Origin: Acidobacterium sp. S8
GTDB taxonomy: Bacteria > Acidobacteriota > Terriglobia > Terriglobales > Acidobacteriaceae
Direction of reading: 5' to 3'
DNA length: 64,000 nt
Assembly: GCF_009765985.1 (NCBI RefSeq)
Contig: NZ_LMUM01000034.1
Span: 407,508-471,507 of the forward strand
Shown here: piece after piece, positions 1 to 8,304 of the stretch
Position numbering within the stretch: the first letter of the stretch is position 1
How the letters are laid out: each line of letters starts with the position of its first letter
Program-made: the position numbers and the translations under genes
The notes under the pieces: model-generated
The model's input: only the letters and a program-made list of their open reading frames with translations
What the model was told of the DNA's origin: nothing
Database searches by the model: none

Positions 1-1
1 T

Positions 2-988
2 CCCGGCGTCGGAACCATGGGGTCGCCAAAGGCTCGCGGCTGGTTTGAACAGCAGGCATCGCGCATCTGGGGACTCGCCACCGGCGCCGGTCTTCTCGAC
101 AATGTGGGCGACGCCTATCGTTACCTGATGAACACCTACGCGGATGGCGACCGGATTTACATTTTCGGATTCAGCCGTGGAGCCTACACTGCCCGGGCCA
201 TTGCCAGTGTGCTGCATGTTTTTGGGCTTTGTTGCGCGGGGAACGAAGGGCTGATTCCTTACATTCTTCGCATGTATGCGCAGCGCAGCCGCCAGGAGAA
301 GCGCAAAAAGGCTACTTTCGATTCAGAAAACGCCTTTAAGCAAACTTTTTCTCATAAAAACGAAGTTAATGTGCATTTTTGCGGAGTATGGGACACGGTC
401 AGCTCGTATGGCTGGGTCTATTCGCCCATCAACCTGCCCTATGCCGGCCGCAATCCTATTATTCTTACCGGACGCCACGCCATCTCCATTCATGAGCGGC
501 GCTGCTACTACCACGACAACCTATGGGGGCACCCATTTCCCGGACAAGACCTGCGCCAGGTTTGGTTTTCCGGCGTCCACTCTGATATCGGCGGCAGCTA
601 TTTCGAATCTGAAAGTGGCCTGTCGAAGATCTCTCTCGAATGGATGCTGGTCGAGGCAGAAAAGGCCGGTCTGCTGATTGATAGTGAGAAGGTGCAGCGA
701 ATCCTCGGACGAGATAACGCTCCCGGCGAGATGCCATATGCCGCACCGGACGCGAATGCTGATCTCCACACCTCGCTGCAGGGGGCCTGGTGGATACCGG
801 AATTCCTGCCAGAGCGGAATCCTCACACGAAAGGCAGCACGTGGCGCTGGCCTCTGGGCCACTACCGGATCATTCCGGAGAACTCCGTCATTCACGAAAG
901 CGTATTTCAGGGCAAATGGAAGCCGGAGAGCCCGCCCCCGCACTCGATCGAACCGTGGGTGCCATATCCGCATCCGGCTACCCAATAA
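2..988 (+). CDS. DUF2235 alpha/beta hydrolase, 5'-truncated by the window edge
   Basis: The reading frame is open to the first base of the window, and the residues before the first ATG (PGVGT) match the conserved N-terminal block of DUF2235 proteins, so the true start lies outside. The family has an alpha/beta-hydrolase fold and includes Tle1-type phospholipase effectors of type VI secretion as well as proteins of unknown role. Visible landmarks are the nucleophile motif GFSRGAYTAR, the block GVWDTVSSYG and the histidine block SGVHSDIGGSY, which together supply a Ser-Asp-His triad. The C-terminus is complete. No VgrG, PAAR or immunity gene lies downstream, so an effector role is unsupported here; the upstream context is not visible. 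Confidence 0.85.
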   Translation, partial: PGVGTMGSPKARGWFEQQASRIWGLATGAGLLDNVGDAYRYLMNTYADGDRIYIFGFSRGAYTARAIASVLHVFGLCCAGNEGLIPYILRMYAQRSRQEKRKKATFDSENAFKQTFSHKNEVNVHFCGVWDTVSSYGWVYSPINLPYAGRNPIILTGRHAISIHERRCYYHDNLWGHPFPGQDLRQVWFSGVHSDIGGSYFESESGLSKISLEWMLVEAEKAGLLIDSEKVQRILGRDNAPGEMPYAAPDANADLHTSLQGAWWIPEFLPERNPHTKGSTWRWPLGHYRIIPENSVIHESVFQGKWKPESPPPHSIEPWVPYPHPATQ

Positions 989-996
989 ACCATGCC

Positions 997-1037
997 GGGT
1001 GCCCCATCCTTTCGCGTAATTGGCGAAAGGGTGGGAG
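997..1037. repeat. palindromic repeat, GTGCCCCATCCTTTCGC family, copy 1
   Basis: The left arm contains GGTGCCCCATCCTTTCGCG and the right arm GGCGAAAGGGTGGGA, giving an imperfect hairpin with G-T wobbles. It lies between two convergent genes and could act as a bidirectional terminator. Close copies occur at about 6158, 7523, 37226 and 39511. Confidence 0.8.
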
Positions 1038-1053
1038 AGCAGTAACGGTCAAT

Positions 1054-1641
1054 CTACGCATGCCGCCAAAGCTGTAGCAGAGCCCCAGCCCCACCATCCA
1101 CAGGGTCAGACTTGGGAAAGGGAAGCATTTTCATGCGCAGCGACGCCTCTTCGGAAGGCGCGCTCCGGCATATATCCCAGTTCTGCTGCGGCGGATACGC
1201 CCCTACGACCAGAAAATCCGGGCTCGCGGAGAGCTTACAGTGGCCCGTTCCCGCCGGAAGCACCGCAACGTCTCCAGCTCGAACGGTGATTTCATGGCCG
1301 TTCTCGCCGCCAAGCATCAGGTGCGCCTCGCCTCCGGCAAAACCCAGCACTTCATGCGCCGTCGAATGGTAGTGGTGAAAATCGTAGACCCCATTACGCC
1401 ATTGCGGCGGCCAGCCATTGCGTAGAAATGCAGCCTCGAAACGAGCTGCAGGATCGGCCCCTTCGGTTGAAATCACGCGGCGATAAAGCAGAACAGGCAG
1501 GTGCTCGTTATTCGGCATCCACCCGTTGCGCGAGAGCTGCAGAGTCTCTGGCTTCGATGTGACGGCAAAGCCGGAACTGGCCGACGACAAGCCGAGTCCG
1601 GCAAGCAGCGTGTTGAATCTGCGTCGGTCCAGATTGGTCAT
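1054..1641 (-). CDS. Tat-exported cupin-domain protein
   Basis: A 195-residue protein that opens with a twin-arginine-type signal (DRRRF followed by a hydrophobic stretch to about residue 27), so it is probably exported folded. A cupin barrel follows. The metal-ligand pattern is visible as FHHYH (His90, His92), Glu97 and His134 in AGTGH, matching the HxH-E-H arrangement of metal-binding cupins. The overall shape resembles the YjlB-like cupins, whose substrate is unknown. It lies downstream of the GH116 glycosidase gene on the same strand with a gap of about 170 bp and may be co-transcribed. No substrate can be named from sequence. Confidence 0.8.
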   Translation of the reverse strand: MTNLDRRRFNTLLAGLGLSSASSGFAVTSKPETLQLSRNGWMPNNEHLPVLLYRRVISTEGADPAARFEAAFLRNGWPPQWRNGVYDFHHYHSTAHEVLGFAGGEAHLMLGGENGHEITVRAGDVAVLPAGTGHCKLSASPDFLVVGAYPPQQNWDICRSAPSEEASLRMKMLPFPKSDPVDGGAGALLQLWRHA

Positions 1642-1812
1642 AACAATTGGATGCTCTGTCTATTGCGGGGGGAACACTGTTCGCCAGTCGCTCTTCATAT
1701 CCACCACCAGCCAGTGCTTCGCAGTCGCCTCGTCGAGAGGCGTAGTGAGCTGCCTGACGGATGAATTCCGGTCATACGCAGCTTTGCGGGCAACATACCT
1801 GAGCCGAAACGG

Positions 1813-4260
1813 TTACTTCTTTTTCAACTCTGAAGCATACTCCATCGACCAGATCGCCCCTGGGCGCATATACATGCTGGCGCGGTACATGCCGTCCTCG
1901 TCATAAGCTTCAGGCGTACGGAAAAAGTATCCGCGGTCGCGCCAGACCACGTTGTAGACACCCTGCGCCGTTTTATAAGCCTCATCGCGGAGCCCTTCGG
2001 CCAGCATTTCGGATGCAACGCTGAAGGTCGTTCCTGTCCAGACCTCTGTCACCTGCGGATTCTGCGTGAGGTGCTCCCCCTTCGGCCCGGTACCGTTTAC
2101 TGCACCCATCTGTCCATTTCCGAAGAGCATGACGTTGTTGTTGTACACAGTCCTCAAGGCGGAGAGCCGCATCTTCTTGGGAACCAGATCGCCAAGGTTA
2201 GTCAGGTTGGCATACCACTGGCCTGCGAGCTGCTCCGCCATAATGTCATTGTGGTATTCGCTGAGTGTGTCGTAGTTGAAGTAGGTCCCATTCCACAGCT
2301 TCTTCACATAAGCCGCTTGCGCCTGTTTAAAAAGCACATCGTATTCGGTTGCAGCAGCGGAATCTCCAACCTTAAGCGCAATTTCTGTCGTCGCACGCAA
2401 GGCAGCCAGATATAGTCCACCGCTGTAGGTGCTTTCACCCGTGGCAATCCAGTCGTCATATGTCTGATCGGGGAAGCCGCCGTTCTCGATTAGTCCATCG
2501 CCATCGGTGTCATAGTGGCTCAGATGCTCCATCGCCGCTTTCACCGAGTTCCATGCGTAGTGAAGAAATGTAACGTCGCTACTGCCGCTGAAAAGATAGT
2601 CCCGCCATACCATCAGCACATATTTACTATTCAGGTCGCGCCAGTTCGATACGTCCTGGTAGTTGTACTGGTTTACATTCACGAAAGGGTCTTCCTGCGG
2701 TGCGCCAAGATCGTGCGGCACCGCTCCCGGAGTCTTGCGCTCCATCGTTACGAATTGACCGTCATGCTGCGATTTCCACGCCCATAGGTATCTTTGCGGA
2801 TTGCTCTCCTGTACGGTATCGGTGTACTGGCGCATCACTTGCTTTTCAATGTCGGGCCAGAAGCGTATCAGCGGAAACGACCCATAAAAGCGAACGTCCG
2901 AGGTGCCGTAGTACGGATAATCGAAGCACTCAAGGAAGCTGAACGTATCTTCATCCCGAGAGGAGAAATGATTCGGATTTCCGATCCCATCTAGTTCGTG
3001 CGCCCAGACAGTCCCGCCATCGGCGATGGCGTATAGCTCATTGAAAAGCTCACCCCGATACCACAGCGGCTTCGACTCGTCTGAGATGTAAGGCTTCTGC
3101 CAGAGGTCGATTTCATTGCTCCAGCCCTTGTCACGCTCAAGCGCAACTTTGGCAATCTGCCAGGCGTTTGTGCCCTCCCCTCCGAAGAATCTCGTATAGC
3201 GGCGCAGCCACTTTCGGCCGCCCCCGAACTGAATCAGCGGAAGGTCCCAGGAAAGAACCATCGGCACCACTCGTTTTTCATGCGGAGCAAGAGTGAAGCG
3301 CACAGCAATGGCCCCGGCAATCTGCTCTCCACTGCTGGCCATATCCGAACTTGAGTTCGGCAGGCGGCCGTCGGCTGCGAACGCCTTCCAGACATCAGCC
3401 GCCGGCCCCTGCGGATAGAAGGTGGTCATGTGGGTGATCTCGGTTCCTTTTCCCCCATGGACTGCAATCGCAAACTGCCCGTCCCACTCCTCGCGCGCTG
3501 CGCCCGTACGGATCCGGTCAAAAATAATACCGTCCATTGAGCCGCCGTCGACCTCCTCCGAGACGTAACGATTTCTATCCTGATTGCTCAGTGCCGAGCC
3601 GAAACCCGGCGACGTATCCCGGAACCAGCCGATCATGTTGGTCCAGGAAAACAGCAGCGAGACGACTACCGGAGTATCCGTCGGATTTTCCGCATACCAG
3701 TTGTAAAGCGCAACCGGATAGCTCGATTCCCGATAGTTATTTGGGAGAACCGGAGAAAACTGCTCGACCGTCAGTTTGACGCCAAGCTGATGCGCGTCAT
3801 ACGCAAACCATGATTTCGGATACAGCGCCGCATAAAGGCCGGTATCTGCATCCCCCGTCCCTGGCTGATACGACCAGTCCCACGCCGACAACTCGCCGTG
3901 CAGAGGCTTGCCGGTCGAGAGAACCACCGACTTCGACGTCCCTTCCTGCGGCTGCACAAACACGGCAAATTGGTTCGCCGGCACGTCTTCGTACTTATGA
4001 ACTCCAGCCTTCAGGTGCCAGCGCTCGAAGTTGCCCCGGTAGCTGCGCGAGAAAGTACCCGCGCCCAGTCCACCCACGGGGGCTCCCTGCCAAAAGCCGT
4101 CGTCGATATTGGTGGGAAGGGAAGGCTTCCGTCCACCCGGGTTCGGCGGTGGTTGTCCGATGCCGATACGCCAGGCAGCCTTGGGAATCTGGTCATCCGC
4201 AAACAGGGGCAGGCAGCTGAAAAGAAGCAAAATTGCACAGGTAAAACGGTTCAGTGCCAC
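1813..4260 (-). CDS. GH116 family glycoside hydrolase (GBA2-like)
   Basis: An 815-residue secreted protein. A signal peptide occupies about residues 1-21 and translation probably starts at GTG. The N-terminal block GAPVGGLGAGTFSRSYRG and the C-terminal (alpha/alpha)6-barrel blocks are typical of GH116, the family of non-lysosomal glucosylceramidase and bacterial beta-glucosidases. Candidate catalytic residues are the Glu in SFLECFDY (about residue 444, nucleophile position) and the acidic residues in GGFPDQTYDDW (about 595-604, acid/base). The length matches the family. The likely role is hydrolysis of beta-linked glucosides or related sugars in the periplasm or outside the cell. The divergent lptE gene lies about 110 bp away. 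The exact substrate is not deducible. Confidence 0.92.
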   Translation of the reverse strand: MALNRFTCAILLLFSCLPLFADDQIPKAAWRIGIGQPPPNPGGRKPSLPTNIDDGFWQGAPVGGLGAGTFSRSYRGNFERWHLKAGVHKYEDVPANQFAVFVQPQEGTSKSVVLSTGKPLHGELSAWDWSYQPGTGDADTGLYAALYPKSWFAYDAHQLGVKLTVEQFSPVLPNNYRESSYPVALYNWYAENPTDTPVVVSLLFSWTNMIGWFRDTSPGFGSALSNQDRNRYVSEEVDGGSMDGIIFDRIRTGAAREEWDGQFAIAVHGGKGTEITHMTTFYPQGPAADVWKAFAADGRLPNSSSDMASSGEQIAGAIAVRFTLAPHEKRVVPMVLSWDLPLIQFGGGRKWLRRYTRFFGGEGTNAWQIAKVALERDKGWSNEIDLWQKPYISDESKPLWYRGELFNELYAIADGGTVWAHELDGIGNPNHFSSRDEDTFSFLECFDYPYYGTSDVRFYGSFPLIRFWPDIEKQVMRQYTDTVQESNPQRYLWAWKSQHDGQFVTMERKTPGAVPHDLGAPQEDPFVNVNQYNYQDVSNWRDLNSKYVLMVWRDYLFSGSSDVTFLHYAWNSVKAAMEHLSHYDTDGDGLIENGGFPDQTYDDWIATGESTYSGGLYLAALRATTEIALKVGDSAAATEYDVLFKQAQAAYVKKLWNGTYFNYDTLSEYHNDIMAEQLAGQWYANLTNLGDLVPKKMRLSALRTVYNNNVMLFGNGQMGAVNGTGPKGEHLTQNPQVTEVWTGTTFSVASEMLAEGLRDEAYKTAQGVYNVVWRDRGYFFRTPEAYDEDGMYRASMYMRPGAIWSMEYASELKKK

Positions 4261-4369
4261 CTTTCAGGCCCCTCCGACCGCAGCCATCATACAATGCAAG
4301 TCGTTGATTTGCTAAAGAAAAGTCAATAATTGACGGAAAACGGTATACCGCTCTTGAAACCCAACCGGG

Positions 4370-4912
4370 ATGAGAAAATATCAAAGAATGTTTCGCCTGC
4401 CCCTTGCTGTATCTTTTGTTTTCGCCATCGTTCTCACCGGCTGCGGCTACCACTCCGTTAACTCAGCCGTGCACCTGCCGAAAACTGTTCACACGCTCGC
4501 GGTCCCGACCTTCGTCAACCATACGCAGTCCTATCACACGGAAGTCTCCTTCACGAACGCCGTCATCCGCGAGTTCACCAGCCGCACGCCGTACAAGGTT
4601 CTCGCCACTGATAAGCCGGACTCGGGCGATGCCGTCCTCGAAGGCGCCATCAATTCCTTCCAGATCATTCCGCTGACCTACAACATTCAGACCGGTCAAT
4701 CGTCGAGCTATCTCATCACCATCGGCGCTAGCGTCAAGGTACTCGACCGCGACCATCGCGTGTTGTACGAAAACAAGACATATCTCTTCCGCCAGCAGTA
4801 TCAGACCACCCAGGATCTCGTCAGCTTTATCCAGGAAGACCCGGCTGCCGTTCAGCGCCTTTCTCGTGACTTTGCCCAGGCCCTCGTCTCCGATATTCTG
4901 GAGTCCTTCTAA
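4370..4912 (+). CDS. lptE: LptE-family LPS-assembly lipoprotein
   Basis: A 180-residue lipoprotein with a signal peptide ending in the lipobox LTGC (Cys about residue 26), followed directly by GYHSVNS, the hallmark start of mature LptE/RlpB proteins. LptE plugs the LptD barrel and helps deliver lipopolysaccharide to the outer leaflet of the outer membrane. The rest of the protein fits the LptE fold (for example VPTFVNHT, then TRDFAQALVSDILESF-like helical ends). holA follows on the same strand, an order also seen in proteobacteria, which supports the assignment. ATG at 4388 is an alternative start. A repeat-rich spacer of about 100 bp separates it from holA. Confidence 0.88.
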   Translation: MRKYQRMFRLPLAVSFVFAIVLTGCGYHSVNSAVHLPKTVHTLAVPTFVNHTQSYHTEVSFTNAVIREFTSRTPYKVLATDKPDSGDAVLEGAINSFQIIPLTYNIQTGQSSSYLITIGASVKVLDRDHRVLYENKTYLFRQQYQTTQDLVSFIQEDPAAVQRLSRDFAQALVSDILESF

Positions 4913-4938
4913 TGCACGAGAATGATCTTTCCCGAATC

Positions 4939-4985
4939 GTCATCCTGAGCGGAGCGTGCAAAGCACGCGAAGTCGAAGGACCTGC
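4939..4985. repeat. GTCATCCTGAGCG-type intergenic repeat between lptE and holA
   Basis: The segment begins GTCATCCTGAGCGGAGCG, contains the small inverted pair GCGTGC/GCACGC and ends AGTCGAAGGACC. A closely related copy lies at 41863 and diverged relatives at 27494, 45821 and 49851. It occupies most of the lptE-holA spacer. Confidence 0.7.
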
Positions 4986-5014
4986 GGTTTGTTCTTTCCA
5001 GGAGCGGCACTGAC

Positions 5015-6148
5015 ATGGGAGCAGGCTTCGCATCCACTGACCGCTTTCTCGCAGAACTTCGCAGTAACCACCTGCGTCCCGGCTATGTCCTCATCGGCGA
5101 CGAGATCTTTCTCTACGAGCGCTGCCGCCGCGCGCTGCTCGAAGCCTACGTTCCTGCCGATCTCCGCGACTTCTGCCTCTCCGACATCGACCTTGCTGAG
5201 ACCAGCATCTTCGAGGCACTCGACCGCGCGCAGACGCCATCACTGATGTCTCCATTTCAGGTTCTCTTCATCCGCAATCTGAAACAGCTCTATACTCGCG
5301 GCGCCAAGAAGGATGAATTCGCCGCTATCGACGGCTACTTCCGCTCGCCAAATCCTCAAGCCGTACTTATCTTTGTCGCCGACCATCTTCGCATCCCATC
5401 CGACCCTCGCCGCATGGACATGACCGACAAGGACCGCTACGACCGCATCCGCGAAACTCTCGGCGATCATTGCGGCATCGTGGAGCTGGCACGCGTCGAT
5501 GAGTCGGATGCGCTGCGCTGGCTGCTTGCCGAAGCTGAGAAGCAGCAGATCAAGCTCGAACAGGATGCAGCCAGGGAATTAGTAGACGCCCTCGGCGCGG
5601 ACATGATGCTTATCGCCAGCGAATTCGAGAAGCTCTCGCTCTATGCCGGAATAAAAAAACTCATCACCCTCGGCGATGTCGAGACGATGGTGCTCGCCGC
5701 CAAGCAGCGCTCACTCTACGAACTTACCGACGCCATCTCGTCCAAGGACAAGCAGCGCGCTCTCATTTTGTTAGACGGTCTGCTCAATGCCTCGGACGGA
5801 GGTGAAGACGCAGCCATTGGACACCTCTACATGCTGGCGCGCACTTTCCGCCAGATGCTCGTCATTCTCGAAAAAAATGTGCGTGACTCCCGCGCTATCT
5901 GGCAGGCGCTATGGCAGGGCTTCCGCATGCCGCCTTTTGCCGCAGAAGACTTAATCCGCCAGGCGCGTCGCTACAAATCAAAGCGCGAACTTACCCGCGC
6001 TCTGCGCCTCATTGCCCGAGCAGATTTAGAATTGCGCTCGCAGCCACCCGACAAAAAGCTCGTGCTCGAAAGGCTGGTGATGGACCTGGCGAGCGAACCG
6101 AAATCCACATTGGCAGAGCTCGTTTCCCATCAAATACAACTTATATGA
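5015..6148 (+). CDS. holA: DNA polymerase III subunit delta
   Basis: A 377-residue protein matching the clamp-loader delta subunit, which opens the beta sliding clamp during DNA replication. The N-terminal domain shows the family pattern YVLIGDEIFLYERCRRAL, then the middle SPFQVLFIRN block and DLMIASEFEKLSLYAG-like region (read here as DMMLIASEFEKLSLYAG), followed by the C-terminal collar domain with LARTFRQMLVI. It is slightly longer than the usual ~340 residues. An AGGAG ribosome-binding site precedes the ATG by about 10 bases. The gene follows lptE on the same strand and ends before a strong bidirectional hairpin at 6231. Confidence 0.93.
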   Translation: MGAGFASTDRFLAELRSNHLRPGYVLIGDEIFLYERCRRALLEAYVPADLRDFCLSDIDLAETSIFEALDRAQTPSLMSPFQVLFIRNLKQLYTRGAKKDEFAAIDGYFRSPNPQAVLIFVADHLRIPSDPRRMDMTDKDRYDRIRETLGDHCGIVELARVDESDALRWLLAEAEKQQIKLEQDAARELVDALGADMMLIASEFEKLSLYAGIKKLITLGDVETMVLAAKQRSLYELTDAISSKDKQRALILLDGLLNASDGGEDAAIGHLYMLARTFRQMLVILEKNVRDSRAIWQALWQGFRMPPFAAEDLIRQARRYKSKRELTRALRLIARADLELRSQPPDKKLVLERLVMDLASEPKSTLAELVSHQIQLI

Positions 6149-6157
6149 GCAGGTTCC

Positions 6158-6199
6158 TGGGTGCCCCATCCTTTCACGTACTTTGCGAAAGGATGGGAT
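6158..6199. repeat. palindromic repeat, GTGCCCCATCCTTTCGC family, copy 2
   Basis: Reads GGTGCCCCATCCTTTCACG, a short loop, then GCGAAAGGATGGGA. It is immediately downstream of holA and precedes a separate terminator hairpin. Copy 1 and copy 3 occur at 997 and 7523. Confidence 0.8.
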
Positions 6200-6230
6200 A
6201 AATAAATGCTTCCACGCGGATGACAGAAAC

Positions 6231-6265
6231 AAAGAAGGCGATGCGCAAAGCGCATCGCCTTCTTT
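6231..6265. terminator. bidirectional hairpin terminator between holA and the G1 peptidase gene
   Basis: A perfect 16-bp stem: AAAGAAGGCGATGCGC at 6231-6246, loop AAA, GCGCATCGCCTTCTTT at 6250-6265. A-rich and T-rich flanks on the two sides suit termination from both convergent genes. Confidence 0.8.
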
Positions 6266-6287
6266 GCCCACACGATAAGAAGTTAAC

Positions 6288-7325
6288 TTATCGCGACGAG
6301 CCTTCGTTCTGCACCCAGATCGCATTGCCGCCGAGTAGTGTCGGATACGAAATAGGATTGCCGCTGTTATCCAGCATGGTCACAGGGAACGAACCCGCGC
6401 TGCCCGGATCGACTGCGCTGTAACCGAAGTTATACGCGTATGCATCCGAGAAGTAGTCTGAGATGTAGTTGCTCAGGGTTGCCAGTGAGCCGTTGACCCC
6501 CGGCCGCTCGACCACCCACTCCGCGCTGTTGCCCACAAGCTGTGTTCCCGCGGGTGCGTTGAAGTTGATGATCACGTACTGGTTCGTGTTGTAGTTGACG
6601 AGATAAGCATGGCCAGCGGTTGAGCTCGTGTTCCACACTTCTACAAAGAGATCGTCGCCGGGTACGATTGGCAGGCTCGTGATCCGTGTCCAGCCGTTCG
6701 GGTACCACTCATACCATGCCGAGTAGTAAGCCGATTTCGTCGACCCGCTGCAATAGGCATCGGCTTCATTGCCCGCCTGCAGCACATCGCCCGATCCCCA
6801 ACCATCGATGCCGACCCACGTCACCGAATAATCCCACGCGCCAGTGCATGCACCGTAAGCCTGTGTCGCAACCGGCACAACATAATCGGCAATGATGTAG
6901 TAGAAAGACGAGCTTCCATACTTCGTAACGCCATTCGTGTTCACATATCCGCTCCAGTTGTAGGAGGTGGATGCGCTGCCGCTGCTCGGAGCCGCGCCAG
7001 CCTTCATCTTGGCTGGGCCGGCGAAGTTATTCGTCATCTCCAATTTTGGAGTCATGCGAATTTTGGAGGCAGCCATCGCCTTCTGCCATCGGGCAAAAGC
7101 CTTGGGTGCTTCAACTTCATTCGGACGCGGCGGGAAGCCGTAGTATTCCAGGTCCTGGTCCGACGCGTTCAAGGGATTAAATCCCTTCGGCGGAGCTGCG
7201 ATTGTGGTTGCTCCCGCAATGTTCGTCGGGAGTTCGTTCGGTTTCAGCTGCTGTTGCTGTGCTGTGCCTGTAAGAGGCGCAGCAAGCAGCAGGGCGGAAA
7301 CGAGAGACAACATACGCTGTTTCAT
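6288..7325 (-). CDS. G1-family glutamic endopeptidase (eqolisin), secreted
   Basis: A 345-residue precursor with a signal peptide (about residues 1-22), a propeptide to about residue 115 and a C-terminal peptidase domain. The domain carries NWSGYV, TWVGIDG, VLQAG and NSAEWVVERP. Aligned by eye with scytalidoglutamic peptidase, the catalytic dyad is Gln183 (in VLQAG) and Glu273 (last residue of AEWVVE), so both residues are present. The block YSAWYEWYPNG is also diagnostic. G1 peptidases act at acid pH and were first known from fungi, with bacterial members later recognised. It probably degrades proteins outside the cell. The ATG is followed by a short basic stretch and a clear hydrophobic core. 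Confidence 0.92.
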   Translation of the reverse strand: MKQRMLSLVSALLLAAPLTGTAQQQQLKPNELPTNIAGATTIAAPPKGFNPLNASDQDLEYYGFPPRPNEVEAPKAFARWQKAMAASKIRMTPKLEMTNNFAGPAKMKAGAAPSSGSASTSYNWSGYVNTNGVTKYGSSSFYYIIADYVVPVATQAYGACTGAWDYSVTWVGIDGWGSGDVLQAGNEADAYCSGSTKSAYYSAWYEWYPNGWTRITSLPIVPGDDLFVEVWNTSSTAGHAYLVNYNTNQYVIINFNAPAGTQLVGNSAEWVVERPGVNGSLATLSNYISDYFSDAYAYNFGYSAVDPGSAGSFPVTMLDNSGNPISYPTLLGGNAIWVQNEGSSR

Positions 7326-7704
7326 GTTTCTGCTTCTTCCTTCAATTCAATTGTGAGGATTTGGCCTAAGGGCCCAAGAGGTGCTAACAGCAAGTAGTGA
7401 AGGAAGACGAACGTTCGTTACGCGCGAAGGGAAATATTTGTGGTCCACAGTCAGGTTCAATATTCGCAGTGACAGGGCCCGGAAGCATTTGCCTGCGAGC
7501 CCTGCTGGATTAGCAGTAGCATGGGTGCCCCATCCTTTCGCGCTTTTTTGCGAAAGGGTGGGATAGCAAAATGCAATCCAGGCGCTATCGTACGCATCCA
7601 GCCAAGCAACCGCTGCACCAGGGCGCCCACCGTTTCACCGATGACCACAAACGTTAAATCGCAATATCTCCTCGCGTCAGTCCCAGGCGCTATAGAGTAC
7701 GTGC
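7326..7704. other. 379-bp intergenic region between divergent genes
   Basis: This holds the promoters of the G1 peptidase (leftward) and of the secreted protein at 7705 (rightward), plus palindromic repeat copy 3 at 7523-7564. A short perfect palindrome, ACGAACGTTCGT, lies near 7409-7421 on the G1 peptidase side and could be a regulator site. I see no gene in it. Confidence 0.5.
7523..7564. repeat. palindromic repeat, GTGCCCCATCCTTTCGC family, copy 3
   Basis: The best-formed copy: GGTGCCCCATCCTTTCGCG, a T-rich loop, then TGCGAAAGGGTGGGA. Unlike copies 1 and 2 it lies between divergent promoters, so it is not simply a terminator. Confidence 0.85.
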
Positions 7705-8292
7705 ATGCGAACTCTGCTCGCCGTTGTCTTTTTGCTCTCCGCTCTTTCCGCATCGGCACAAACCGCGTTTCCCGTCGGTCCCAACGGTTTCACCTTCTCC
7801 GGCGAATGGGATTGCAAAGGTCAGTTCATCAATGGCAAGCCGCATCATTCGCACTACTCTGCTGAACCGGTGCTGGGTGGCGCATGGTTGCAGCTTTCCG
7901 AAAGAGACATCGACCCGCCCGGGTATCTCAGCGAATATCTCATCCGCTTCGATCCGGCGCAGAAGCTCTACATCAATGAAGATCTGAACAACTTCGGCTA
8001 TGCGCGCTATGCCAGCCCAGGATGGCAGGACAACAAGTTCATCTTCACCAGCATCGAGACGCATTATGCGCGGCCACTGCCCGAGAATCGATTCGTCTAT
8101 ACCGTGACTGGCGCAAAGTCTTTTGATGTCTCCTGGGAGTCACGCAGAGACAAGAGCAGCGACTTCAAATCATCGGACATGATCCACTGTGAACAATCGG
8201 CAGCAACAGAACCGACAGTCCCGATCCAGAACAATTCCAAATCAGACGCGAAGGAGCGGTATTCGTCGCCGAACGCCGCTCCTCAGGGCTGA
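7705..8292 (+). CDS. secreted protein of unknown function
   Basis: A 195-residue protein with a clear signal peptide (about residues 1-18, cleavage after SASA). The mature part begins PVGPNGFTFSGEWDCKG and has alternating strands with many aromatic residues, suggesting a small beta-barrel such as the lipocalin-like or DUF1579-like folds; this is a fold guess only. Mature cysteines occur in WDCKG and MIHCEQ and could form one disulphide. The last 30 residues are polar and low in complexity. It stands alone between a divergent peptidase gene and the convergent aquaporin gene. I do not recognise a family. Confidence 0.7.
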   Translation: MRTLLAVVFLLSALSASAQTAFPVGPNGFTFSGEWDCKGQFINGKPHHSHYSAEPVLGGAWLQLSERDIDPPGYLSEYLIRFDPAQKLYINEDLNNFGYARYASPGWQDNKFIFTSIETHYARPLPENRFVYTVTGAKSFDVSWESRRDKSSDFKSSDMIHCEQSAATEPTVPIQNNSKSDAKERYSSPNAAPQG

Positions 8293-8304
8293 ATCTGGTC
8301 TTCG

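Noticed and set aside
1680-1812. In-frame continuation of about 50 codons after the GH116 stop codon (ending DMKSDWRTVFPPQ)
   Set aside because: It looks faintly protein-like, but GH116 proteins end where the stop is, no start codon context is present, and 150 open bases are unremarkable at this base composition.
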